A stretch of DNA of 64,000 nucleotides from positions 523,934 through 587,933 of the forward strand of contig NZ_LMHC01000021.1 of assembly GCF_001427665.1 (NCBI RefSeq), given 5' to 3'. A program made the position numbers and the translations under genes. Of the stretch, positions 39,217-47,454 are shown one piece after another. Numbering within the stretch: position 1 is the first letter of the stretch; the number at the start of each line of letters is the position of its first letter. The DNA is from Caulobacter sp. Root655 (lineage in GTDB: Bacteria; Pseudomonadota; Alphaproteobacteria; Caulobacterales; Caulobacteraceae). Below the pieces are notes generated by a model. That model saw only the letters and a program-made list of their open reading frames with translations. It made no database searches and was not told the DNA's origin.

Positions 39217-41301
39217 CTACCCGCCGATCAGCGAGAAGTCGGCCACCCGGCCCATGGCGTCGCGGACGGCGGCCAGGGTCTTCAGGCGGTTGTCGCGTTC
39301 GGCGGCGACCTCCGAATTGACGAACACGCCGTCGAGGAAGGCGTCGACCGGGCCGCGCAGGCTGGCCAGCTCCCGCATGGCGGCGGTGAAGTCTTCGGCC
39401 GCCAGGGCGGCGGCCAGGGCCGGCTCGACCAGCCGCAGGGCGTCGTGCAGTTGCACTTCCGGCGCCGAGGCGTCGTCCAGCAGGCGGCGTTCGCCCTCGC
39501 CCTTCCAGCCCTTCTTCTCCTCGGCCTTGAGGATGTTGCCGGCGCGCTTGTAGCCGGCCAGCAGGTTCTTGCCGTCGTCGGTGGTCAGGAACCCGTCCAG
39601 CGCCTCGACCCGGGCGACGATGCGGACCAGGTCGTCGTCGCCCAGGGCGAACACGGCGTCAACGAGGTCGTGGCGCTTGCCCTGGTCCTTGAGGGTGACC
39701 TTCAGGCGGTCGGCGAAGAAGGCCACAACTTCTGGCGCAACTTGATCGCTCATCTTGCCGGACTGCCCAGCGGGGTTTTCAGCATTGATATGGTTGGCCT
39801 TGCGAGCCGCCGCGTTCAGCGGGAGACGATGTTCTCCCTCCAACAGTATGCGGATCACCCCCAACGCCGCCCGCCGCAGCGCGTAGGGATCCTTCGAACC
39901 CGTCGGCTTCTCGTCGATCGCGAAGAACCCGACCAGCGTGTCCAGCTTGTCGGCCAGCGCCACCGCCACGCTCAGCGGCGCGGTCGGGACGGCGTCGGCC
40001 GGGCCCTGGGGCTTGTAGTGGTCGCGGATGGCGTCGGCGATCTCGGCGTCCAGCCCGGCGGCGCGGGCGTAGTAGCCGCCCATCAGGCCCTGCAGTTCGG
40101 GGAACTCGCCGACCATCAGCGAGGCCAGGTCCGCCTTGGCCAGGCGCGCGGCCTGCTCGGCCTTGTCCGGGTCGGCGCCGACCAGCGGGGCGATCTCGCG
40201 GGCCAGGGCGGCGATCCGCTCCACCCGCTCGGCCATGGTGCCCAGCTTGGCGTGGAAGGTCACGCCGTTGAGCTTCTCCAGCCAGCTGTCGAAATTGCCG
40301 GCCTTGTTGTCCTCGTCCCAGAAGAACCGGGCGTCGCTCAGGCGGGCCGACAGCACCTTGGCGTTGCCCTCGGCGATCACCTTGCCGCCGTCGGCGGCCT
40401 GCACGTTGGCGATGGTGATGAAGTGCGGGGCCAGGCCTTCACGGGCCGGGTCGCGGACCGCGAAATACTTCTGGTGGGTGCGCATCGAGGTGCGGATCAC
40501 CTCGCCGGGCAGGTCCAGGAACGCCGGGTCCATGTCGCCCAGCACCGGGGTCGGCCATTCGGCCAGGCCGGCGACCTCTTCCAACAGGCCCTGGTCTTCG
40601 ACCAGTTCCAGGTTGCGCGCGAAGCACAGGGTCTTGCAGCCCTCGAGGATGCGCGCCTTGCGCTCCTCGACATCGAGCACCACGAAGTGGTCGATCAGGC
40701 CCTTGCTGTATTCGTCGAAGTCGCGGGCCTTGAACGGCTGGCCGCCCCAGCCGCGGCCGACGCGCATGAAGCGGTGGCCCTCGGTGACGTCGCCGCTCTC
40801 GATGCCCTCGATGGCGAACGGCACGACCTCGCGGTCCAGCACGCAGAGGATGCGCTTCAGCGGCCGCACCCAGCGCAGCTTGCTCGTGCCCCAGGTCATC
40901 GACTTGGGCCACGGGAAGGCCCGGACGATGGCCTCGACCATCTCGGCGACGATCTCGGCGGTCGGGCGGCCCTTCTTGTCGATGAAGGCCATCCAGACGC
41001 CGTCGCGCTCGACCAGCTGGTCCTGGGTCAGGCCGGCCTTGCGCAGGAAGCCTTCCAGGGCTTGCGGCGGGGCGCCGACGCGCGGGCCCTTCAGCTCTTC
41101 CTTGCGGTCGGCCTGAGCGATCGGCAGGCCCTCGACCACCAGGGTCAGGCGGCGCGGGCCGGCGAAGGTCTTCAGCGCCTCGGGCAGGAAGCCGGCGGCG
41201 GCCAGGTGCTCGCGCGCCATCCGCTCCAGGTCGCGCGCGGCGCCGGCCTGCATGCGGGCGGGGATCTCTTCGGAGAACAGTTCGAGAAGGAGTTGGGGCA
41301 T
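39217..41301 (-). CDS. glyS: glycine--tRNA ligase beta subunit
   Basis: A 694-residue beta subunit of the bacterial alpha2-beta2 glycyl-tRNA synthetase. The N-terminus PQLLLELFSEEIPARMQAGA is the family signature, followed by IEGIESGDVTEGHRFM and the HD-like segment TFHAKLGTMAERVERIAALA. The C-terminal anticodon-binding region includes VDAFLDGVFVNSE. Length is typical (about 690). It lies downstream of glyQ on the same strand, separated by 191 bp that hold a palindromic repeat, so the subunits may be co-transcribed through the repeat. Confidence 0.96.
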   Translation of the reverse strand: MPQLLLELFSEEIPARMQAGAARDLERMAREHLAAAGFLPEALKTFAGPRRLTLVVEGLPIAQADRKEELKGPRVGAPPQALEGFLRKAGLTQDQLVERDGVWMAFIDKKGRPTAEIVAEMVEAIVRAFPWPKSMTWGTSKLRWVRPLKRILCVLDREVVPFAIEGIESGDVTEGHRFMRVGRGWGGQPFKARDFDEYSKGLIDHFVVLDVEERKARILEGCKTLCFARNLELVEDQGLLEEVAGLAEWPTPVLGDMDPAFLDLPGEVIRTSMRTHQKYFAVRDPAREGLAPHFITIANVQAADGGKVIAEGNAKVLSARLSDARFFWDEDNKAGNFDSWLEKLNGVTFHAKLGTMAERVERIAALAREIAPLVGADPDKAEQAARLAKADLASLMVGEFPELQGLMGGYYARAAGLDAEIADAIRDHYKPQGPADAVPTAPLSVAVALADKLDTLVGFFAIDEKPTGSKDPYALRRAALGVIRILLEGEHRLPLNAAARKANHINAENPAGQSGKMSDQVAPEVVAFFADRLKVTLKDQGKRHDLVDAVFALGDDDLVRIVARVEALDGFLTTDDGKNLLAGYKRAGNILKAEEKKGWKGEGERRLLDDASAPEVQLHDALRLVEPALAAALAAEDFTAAMRELASLRGPVDAFLDGVFVNSEVAAERDNRLKTLAAVRDAMGRVADFSLIGG

Positions 41302-41349
41302 TGGACGGCTCTAGACCCCTTGACGGGCAAAAATAGAAAGGGGCGCGCT

Positions 41350-41478
41350 CCCTTCCCCCTGGAGGGGGGAAGGGTTGGGGATGGGGGTGGGAACGGTTCC
41401 GGATGGGGCGATGGAGTCACAGCTTGCGGCTGGCGGCGCCACCCCCATCCCTGCCCTTCCCCCCTCCAGGGGGAAGGA
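41350..41478. repeat. palindromic intergenic repeat, GGGGGAAGG family, copy 4
   Basis: A 129-bp element with long near-perfect inverted arms at 41350-41388 and 41440-41478. Each arm contains the smaller hairpin CCCCCTGGAGGGGG and continues as GGGATGGGGGTG in the folded strand. It sits between glyQ and glyS, two genes whose products are needed in equal amounts, so it may affect transcript stability. Confidence 0.8.
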
Positions 41479-41492
41479 ATAGAAGGTCGTCA

Positions 41493-42407
41493 TCACGCCG
41501 CCTCTTCCTGCTGCTCGACCCAGGCGCTGGCGCACAGCTTACAGAGGTCGCGGATGCGGCCGATGTAGCTGGCGCGCTCGGCGACAGCGATCGCGCTGCG
41601 GGCGTTCATCAGGTTGAAAAGGTGGCTGGCCTTGAGGACCATGTCATAGGCGGGCAGCACCAGGGACTTGCCCTGATAGTCGCGGGCCAGCATCAGAGGG
41701 ACCTGCTGCTCCATGTCCTCGAACTGGCGCTTGAGCACGGCCACGTCGTAGCCGTGGAAATTGGCTTCCGAGTGCTGGCGCTCGTTCTCCAGGAACACGT
41801 CGCCATAGGTCAGATGGCCCAGCGGCGCGTCTGGGTCGTTGAACGGCAGGTCATAGACGTTGTCGACGCCGAACACGTACATGGCCAGGCGCTCCAGGCC
41901 GTAGGTCAACTCGCCGGCCACCGGCGAGACGTCCAGGCCGCCCACCTGCTGGAAGTAGGTGTATTGCGACACCTCCATGCCGTCGCACCAGACCTCCCAG
42001 CCCAGGCCCCAAGCGCCCACGGTCGGGTTTTCCCAGTCGTCCTCGACGAAGCGGATGTCGTGGGTGCGCAGGTCCAGGCCGATGGCTTCCAGCGACCCCA
42101 GATACAGGTCCTGCATGTTCGGCGGGTTGGGCTTCAGGATCACCTGGTACTGGTAATAGTGCTGCAGGCGGTTGGGGTTCTCGCCATAGCGGCCATCGCC
42201 CGGGCGGCGCGAGGGCTGGACATAGGCCGCGTTCCACGGCTTGGGGCCCAGGGCGCGCAGCACCGTGGCCGGGTGCAGCGTCCCCGCCCCCACCTCGATA
42301 TCGTGCGGCTGCAGGATGACGCAGCCCTGAGCGCTCCAATAGTCATGGAGCGTCAGGATCAGGCTTTGAAACGACTTGGGCTTTTCAGCCTGGGGTTTGG
42401 AAGACAT
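41493..42407 (-). CDS. glyQ: glycine--tRNA ligase alpha subunit
   Basis: A 304-residue alpha subunit carrying the class II aminoacylation site. Family blocks are [43 protein letters not shown] (motif 2 region) and [23 protein letters not shown] (motif 3). I start it at 42407; an in-frame extension upstream lacks similarity. It precedes glyS in the usual order. No T-box or other leader element is visible. Confidence 0.96.
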   Translation of the reverse strand: MSSKPQAEKPKSFQSLILTLHDYWSAQGCVILQPHDIEVGAGTLHPATVLRALGPKPWNAAYVQPSRRPGDGRYGENPNRLQHYYQYQVILKPNPPNMQDLYLGSLEAIGLDLRTHDIRFVEDDWENPTVGAWGLGWEVWCDGMEVSQYTYFQQVGGLDVSPVAGELTYGLERLAMYVFGVDNVYDLPFNDPDAPLGHLTYGDVFLENERQHSEANFHGYDVAVLKRQFEDMEQQVPLMLARDYQGKSLVLPAYDMVLKASHLFNLMNARSAIAVAERASYIGRIRDLCKLCASAWVEQQEEAA

Positions 42408-42495
42408 CAGGGTCCGAACAGGGCCAGAAAAAAGTCGGCGGACCATAGGGCCCGCCGACCTGTGCTTCAAGCCGAGTTGGAAAGGCCCGCGAGGC

Positions 42496-42861
42496 CTAGT
42501 TGCCTCGGGGGGCCGAGCGCCTGCCAGCGTTCGAGATCGGCTGGCCGTAGAGCTTGCGGTTCTCCGGCGTGTCGGCGATCGGCGGGTTGGAGGTGACGTT
42601 TGGGTCGCCCGCCTTGAGCCCAGACTGCTGTTCGGGTGGCAGGGACGACACCCGGCCGGCGGTGTCGGTCGCCGTGCCCGTGGGGGCCGACATGGTCGCG
42701 GCGCTGGGGTCGGTCACCGGCGGCGGGGGGGTGGCCGGCATCATCTGCTCGGCCGGGGCGGCGGTCATGGGGTCGGGATTCACCGGCGCCGTCGTTTGAG
42801 CCATGGCCACGCCGGACATCAGCGCCAGCGCGGCGGTGGCGGTAGCAAGACGCACAAACAT
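42496..42861 (-). CDS. small secreted proline/threonine-rich protein
   Basis: A 121-residue protein with a signal peptide ([21 protein letters not shown]) and a mature part that is low-complexity: rich in Pro, Thr, Ala and Met up to about residue 75, then a more ordered [20 protein letters not shown] segment. No Cys and no recognised domain. It lies between glyQ and the DMT-like gene on the same strand. It reads as a real exported protein because of the clear signal peptide, but no function can be given. Confidence 0.7.
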   Translation of the reverse strand: MFVRLATATAALALMSGVAMAQTTAPVNPDPMTAAPAEQMMPATPPPPVTDPSAATMSAPTGTATDTAGRVSSLPPEQQSGLKAGDPNVTSNPPIADTPENRKLYGQPISNAGRRSAPRGN

Positions 42862-42945
42862 GGGACTGATCCTCGTTAAGGAATCCAGTCAACACAGCGT
42901 CCCAGCTCGGCCTTTCGTTGCGGTCATCACAGGCTCGTGATGCGA

Positions 42946-43296
42946 TTACTTGAACAACATCACGATGGCCACGCCCACGAAGATGAAGCCGAACCCCAGT
43001 AACGTGGTCCATCGCAGCGCCTCGCCGAGATAGAAGATCGAGAACAGCGAGAAGACCACCAGGGTGATCGCCTCCTGGCCGGTCTTCAGCTGGGCGGTGG
43101 TATAGACGTCGTGGCCGATGCGATTGGCCGTCACGGCCAGCACATATTCCGGCAAGGCGATCATCCAGCCGGTGAAGATCGCCAGCAGCAGGGTCATCGA
43201 ACGGTTCTTCAGGTGACCGTACCAGGCGAAGGTCATGAAGACGTTCGAGACGACCAGCAGCGCCCAAGGCGCGACCTTGATCCAGAGGGAAGGCAT
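42946..43296 (-). CDS. small membrane protein, DMT/DUF486 family
   Basis: A 116-residue protein with four hydrophobic segments covering almost its whole length (WALLVVSNVFMTFAWYGHLK, TLLLAIFTGWMIALPEYVLAV, QEAITLVVFSLFSIFYLGEALRW, LLGFGFIFVGVAIVMLFK). This matches the DUF486 group of the drug/metabolite transporter clan, which are small EmrE-like proteins of unknown substrate. I start it at 43296 where the conserved part begins; a 36-residue extension upstream is polar and unlikely. Confidence 0.85.
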   Translation of the reverse strand: MPSLWIKVAPWALLVVSNVFMTFAWYGHLKNRSMTLLLAIFTGWMIALPEYVLAVTANRIGHDVYTTAQLKTGQEAITLVVFSLFSIFYLGEALRWTTLLGFGFIFVGVAIVMLFK

Positions 43297-43958
<662 letters not shown>

Positions 43959-43985
43959 ATCATCGGGGAAAAGGGGATACCAACG

Positions 43986-45530
43986 ATGAAAATCGCAAAG
44001 ACGCTTTTTGGCAAACCGCTGGCCGGGCTGATGCTCGCCGCGACCATCGCGGGGGCGCCGCTCGGCGCTGTCGCCTTCGCCCAGGAGGCCGCGCCCGCGC
44101 CGGCCGCCGCCGCGCCCGCCGAGGCCGCGCCGGCTCCGGCCACGCCGGCCGCCACCCCTGCCCCCGCCGAAGCCGCGCCCGCGGCCATCGTCGACAAGAT
44201 GGACAAGGGCGACAACGCCTGGATGCTCACCTCGACCGTCCTGGTCCTGCTGATGATCATCCCCGGCCTGGCCCTGTTCTACGGCGGCCTGGTCCGCTCC
44301 AAGAACATGCTGTCGGTGATGATGCAGGTCTCGACCGTCGCCATCATCGGCTTCGTCGCCTGGGTGCTGTGGGGCTACAGCTTCGCCTTCACCGACGGCG
44401 GCAGCTGGGACAGCTTCGTGGGCGGCCTGAGCCGCCTGTTCCTCAAGGACGTGACCCCGGCCAGCAACGTCGCGACGTTCTCGACCGGCGTCGTCATCCC
44501 CGAGCTGACCTTCATCTCGTTCCAGGCGACCTTCGCCGCGATCACCGCCGCCCTCGTGGTCGGCTCGCTGGTCGAGCGCATGAAGTTCGCCGCCATCGTC
44601 GCCTTCGCCGTCCTGTGGCCCCTGCTCTCCTACTACCCGATGGCCCACATGGTCTGGTGGTGGCCGGGTCCTGACGCCATCGCGACCAATCCGACCGCCC
44701 CGATCAAGGCCGGCCTGATCTGGAGCTTCGGCGCCCTCGACTTCGCCGGCGGCACCGTGGTCCACATCAACGCCGGTATCGCCGCCCTGGTCGGCGCCCT
44801 GATCCTCGGCAAGCGCCAAGGCTACGGCAAGGAGCCGATGCCCCCGCACTCCCTGACCCTGACCCTGGTCGGCGCCGGCCTGCTGTGGGTGGGCTGGTTC
44901 GGCTTCAACGCCGGCTCCAACCTGGAATCCAACGGCTACGCCTCGCTGGCGATGATCAACACCTTCGTCGCCACCGCCGCCGCCGGCCTGTCCTGGATCG
45001 TCGTCGAGTGGGTCACCAAGAAGAAGCCGTCGGCCCTGGGCCTGGCTTCGGGCGTGGTGGCCGGCCTGGTCGCCGTCACCCCGGCCGCCGGTTTCGCCGG
45101 CCCGATGGGCGCGGTGATCCTGGGCCTGGTCGTCTCGCCGATCTGCATCTTCTTCTGCTCGATCGTGAAGAACGCGCTGAAGTACGATGACAGCCTGGAC
45201 GCCTTCGGCATCCATGGCATCGGCGGCATCGTCGGCGCCATCGGCACCGGCTTCCTGGTCAACCCCGCCTGGGGCGGCGCCGGCGTCGTCGACTACACCA
45301 CCTGCGCCAAGGACGGCGACATCTCGAGCTGCGACACCGCGGTCTACAGCCTGGCCACCCAGGTGATGGCCCAGGTCAAGGCCGTCGGCGTGACCATCCT
45401 GTGGTCGGCCATCGCCTCGGCCATCGTGTTCTTCGTGATCAAGCTGATCATCGGCCTGAAGGCTTCGCCGGAAGCCGAGGAAGAAGGCCTGGACATCTCC
45501 GAGCACGGCGAACGCGCCTACCACAGCTAA
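43986..45530 (+). CDS. amtB: ammonium transporter
   Basis: A 514-residue Amt protein with eleven expected membrane helices. The twin pore His are in FAGGTVVHINAG and DAFGIHGIGGIVGA, and the family motif WGYSFAF is present. The signal peptide (ending AVAFA) is followed by about 40 residues of Ala/Pro/Glu repeats before the first helix, an unusually long periplasmic leader. The C-terminal cytoplasmic tail (GLDISEHGERAYHS) is the P-II interaction region, with the conserved LDxxEHGExAY pattern. It ends at a strong terminator. Confidence 0.95.
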   Translation: MKIAKTLFGKPLAGLMLAATIAGAPLGAVAFAQEAAPAPAAAAPAEAAPAPATPAATPAPAEAAPAAIVDKMDKGDNAWMLTSTVLVLLMIIPGLALFYGGLVRSKNMLSVMMQVSTVAIIGFVAWVLWGYSFAFTDGGSWDSFVGGLSRLFLKDVTPASNVATFSTGVVIPELTFISFQATFAAITAALVVGSLVERMKFAAIVAFAVLWPLLSYYPMAHMVWWWPGPDAIATNPTAPIKAGLIWSFGALDFAGGTVVHINAGIAALVGALILGKRQGYGKEPMPPHSLTLTLVGAGLLWVGWFGFNAGSNLESNGYASLAMINTFVATAAAGLSWIVVEWVTKKKPSALGLASGVVAGLVAVTPAAGFAGPMGAVILGLVVSPICIFFCSIVKNALKYDDSLDAFGIHGIGGIVGAIGTGFLVNPAWGGAGVVDYTTCAKDGDISSCDTAVYSLATQVMAQVKAVGVTILWSAIASAIVFFVIKLIIGLKASPEAEEEGLDISEHGERAYHS

Positions 45531-45560
45531 GGCTGGGGTTCAGGTTCGGTCCAAAAGAAG

Positions 45561-45590
45561 GGCCCGGAAGCTTCGGCTTCCGGGCCTTTT
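45561..45590 (+). terminator. rho-independent terminator of glnK-amtB
   Basis: A perfect 11-bp stem GGCCCGGAAGC / GCTTCCGGGCC closed by a stable TTCG tetraloop and followed by TTTT, 30 bp after the amtB stop. Confidence 0.9.
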
Positions 45591-45626
45591 CCTTGGGCGG
45601 AGCGCTTGACCCGCGCGGCAGGACAA

Positions 45627-45665
45627 CCGATCCTGGACGCGTCGAAAAAGACAGGATCGGTTTTT
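45627..45665 (+). terminator. second hairpin with T-tract downstream of amtB
   Basis: CCGATCCTG and CAGGATCGG form a perfect stem (11 bp counting the flanking AA/TT pairs) around a 16-nt loop, followed directly by TTTTT. It lies only 37 bp beyond the first terminator. It could be a back-up terminator, or an attenuator within the leader of the VOC gene or of a small RNA. Confidence 0.65.
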
Positions 45666-45679
45666 GGTAAGTCCGGTCC

Positions 45680-45762
45680 CTTCCCGCTTCGGGAAGTCTG
45701 CTCCTTGGCCCTTTCAGGGCCACGAGAACCCACGGCGAGCAAACCGGCGCATCCCGCGCCGG
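45680..45762 (+). ncRNA. run of three perfect hairpins, candidate structured RNA or leader
   Basis: Three short stems follow each other: CTTCCCG-CTT-CGGGAAG (45680-45696), TGGCCCT-TTC-AGGGCCA (45706-45722) and CCGGCGC-ATCCC-GCGCCGG (45744-45762). Each is a perfect 7-bp stem with a 3-5 nt loop. They lie between the amtB terminators and the VOC gene, in 176 bp with no other gene. I do not recognise a known RNA family. Strand is assumed from the neighbours, since hairpins look alike on both strands. Confidence 0.35.
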
Positions 45763-45840
45763 CGGCTCGGCGGGGTGTGTCTGGTGAGCAAGATCGCGAC
45801 CCATCGTCCGTCGGGCCTTCATGATCGAAGGACGACATCC

Positions 45841-46203
45841 ATGCGCCTCAACCACATCGACCTGGCGGTTCGCGACATCGCGCAGACCCGCGCCTTCTTC
45901 GAAGCCCATCTGGACTTCGTCCATGCCCAGACCCTGGGCCAGAACGGCCTGGCGATCCTCAAGGACGAAACCGGCCTGGTCCTGGTGCTCAGCCGCTGGC
46001 CCAAGGACCCACGGGCGGCCTATCCGGGCGCCTTCCACATCGGCTTCCTGCTGGAGTCCGAGGCGGCGGTGTGGGCGCGGTACGACCGCCTGCTCCTGGC
46101 CGGCGTGAACCTGCCCGCGCCGCCAGCACACCAGCGCGGCGGCTTTCAGTTCTATTTCGAGGCGCCCGGGCCGATCCTTGTCGAGATCGGCCACCGGCCC
46201 TAA
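45841..46203 (+). CDS. VOC family (glyoxalase/bleomycin-resistance-like) protein
   Basis: A 120-residue VOC-fold protein: MRLNHIDLAVRDIAQTRAFFEAHLDF opens the first beta-alpha-beta unit and PGAFHIGFLLESEAAVWARYDRL the second, ending GPILVEIGHRP. Metal-ligand candidates are His5 and the late Glu of LVEIGH. Family members range from dioxygenases to resistance proteins, so no function is assigned. I start it at the ATG that opens the fold; longer sequence upstream belongs to the hairpin-rich leader. Confidence 0.85.
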   Translation: MRLNHIDLAVRDIAQTRAFFEAHLDFVHAQTLGQNGLAILKDETGLVLVLSRWPKDPRAAYPGAFHIGFLLESEAAVWARYDRLLLAGVNLPAPPAHQRGGFQFYFEAPGPILVEIGHRP

Positions 46204-46307
46204 AGCATTTTCGAGCGAAGTGGACACCGGTTCGCGTGAAGAAAATGTGCAAAAACAAAAACCTAGAGCGCCCGGCCTGATGCAGTCAGGTCGGGAAACG
46301 CTCTAGG
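46204..46307. repeat. two abutting alphaproteobacterial-type intergenic repeats
   Basis: Directly after the VOC stop comes a copy of a sequence common in Alphaproteobacteria: AAGCATTTTCGAGCGAAGTG, GACACCGGTTCGCGTGAAGA, then AAATG, with CATTTTC / GAAAATG ends. It is followed by a second palindrome at 46262-46307, with outer arms CCTAGAGCG / CGCTCTAGG and inner arms CCCGGCCTGA / TCAGGTCGGG. The first unit is one I have seen in many rhizobial and related genomes; its name and copy number cannot be given here. Confidence 0.7.
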
Positions 46308-46310
46308 AAC

Positions 46311-47195
46311 CTAGGCCCAAGGCCCGCCCAGGCGGCAACGCTTCACCCACCAGCTTGGCCGCATCTGCTCGATCCGCTCGGCCAGGCCCTCGGCCTCGAT
46401 ATCGCCGGCGCACAGGGCAAAGCACGTGGCGCCGGAGCCGGACATCCGGGCCAGCAGCGTCTCGGGCTCGTCGGCCAGCAGATCCAGCACCTCGCCGATG
46501 CGCGGCTGCAGGGCCACGGCCGGGGCCTGCAGGTCGTTGCGGGTGAAGCCGGCCAGCCAGGCGCAGACCTCCTCGACGCTCGTAAGGCCGTCCAACAGCG
46601 GCGGCATGGCCTCGCCGCCGGGCGCGACCGCCGCGTCGTAGGCGCGATAGACCGCGCCGGTCGGCGACGGGACCAGGGGGTTGACCAGCACCGCGTGCAG
46701 GTCCGGCAGCAGCGGCGCCAGCGACAGGCGCTCCCCCCTGCCCTGGGCCAGCACCGGCGCGCCCCACAGGCAGGCCGCGCCGTCGGCGCCCAGGCTGGCG
46801 GCCACGGCCTCCAGCTCGACGTCGGGTAGGTCGGGAGCCAGGGCTTCGCGCAGCAGGCGCAGGGCCGCCCCGGCGTCGCTGGAGCCGCCGCCCAGACCGG
46901 CGGCGATCGGCAGGGCCTTGTCGAGGATCAGCCGGAATGGCGGGATCGGGCCGCCCAGCCGGGCGCGCAGGGCCGAGGCGGCCCGCACCACCAGATTGCC
47001 GTCGTCGACCGGGATCTGGCCGCCGAACCGGCCGGTGGCCTCGAAGCTCAGCGCGTCGGCCGGCCGCAGGCTGACCGTGTCGCCGACATCGGCGAACAGC
47101 ATCAGGCTGGAGATCGGATGATAGTCCGCCGCGTCGGGTCCGCCGACATGCAGGAACAGATTGACCTTGGCCGGGGCGAAGGCGTCGAGGCGCAT
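46311..47195 (-). CDS. ispE: 4-diphosphocytidyl-2-C-methyl-D-erythritol kinase
   Basis: A 294-residue GHMP kinase, phosphorylating CDP-ME in the non-mevalonate (MEP) isoprenoid pathway. The substrate part opens AFAPAKVNLFLHVGG with the conserved Lys, the ATP-binding GHMP motif is LPIAAGLGGGSSDAGAAL, and the third motif MSGSGATCFAL is near the C-terminus. Length is typical. No other MEP gene is adjacent. It ends a few bases from the alphaproteobacterial-type repeat and is followed upstream by a REP-like element and the TPR lipoprotein gene. Confidence 0.95.
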   Translation of the reverse strand: MRLDAFAPAKVNLFLHVGGPDAADYHPISSLMLFADVGDTVSLRPADALSFEATGRFGGQIPVDDGNLVVRAASALRARLGGPIPPFRLILDKALPIAAGLGGGSSDAGAALRLLREALAPDLPDVELEAVAASLGADGAACLWGAPVLAQGRGERLSLAPLLPDLHAVLVNPLVPSPTGAVYRAYDAAVAPGGEAMPPLLDGLTSVEEVCAWLAGFTRNDLQAPAVALQPRIGEVLDLLADEPETLLARMSGSGATCFALCAGDIEAEGLAERIEQMRPSWWVKRCRLGGPWA

Positions 47196-47307
47196 GGCGG
47201 GCCCTTGTCTTTCATTCGTCGCACGGCGCGGTCGGTCGAGATGGTCGGGTTAGCTCGGCTTGGGTCACTGGCACAAGACGGCGAATGACGCATATGACCA
47301 CTTACCA

Positions 47308-47412
47308 CTGTCATCCCGGGCATAGCGAAGCGCAGACCCGGGACCGGCGCGTGAACGCATGCGCTTGTGGCGGTCCCGGATCTTCGCGCTATGCGCTCGT
47401 CCGGGATGACAG
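47308..47412. repeat. long REP-like inverted repeat, copy 1 of a 105-bp type
   Basis: Outer arms CTGTCATCCCGG and CCGGGATGACAG enclose CATAGCG/CGCTATG and GGGACCG/CGGTCCC sub-palindromes, so the whole can fold into one long hairpin. It is matched in length and layout by the element at 54483-54587. It lies between the TPR lipoprotein stop and the ispE start. Confidence 0.85.
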
Positions 47413-47454
47413 GATTTGGTGATCGCCCGGCCGAGGTCGGAATGACCGCCGATG

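Noticed and set aside
42408..42495. A T-box or glycine riboswitch upstream of glyQ
   Set aside because: The 88 bp lack the conserved T-box or glycine aptamer motifs, and T-boxes are not expected in this group.
43960..43985. A terminator between glnK and amtB
   Set aside because: The 27-bp gap has no hairpin, so the two genes are read as one transcript.
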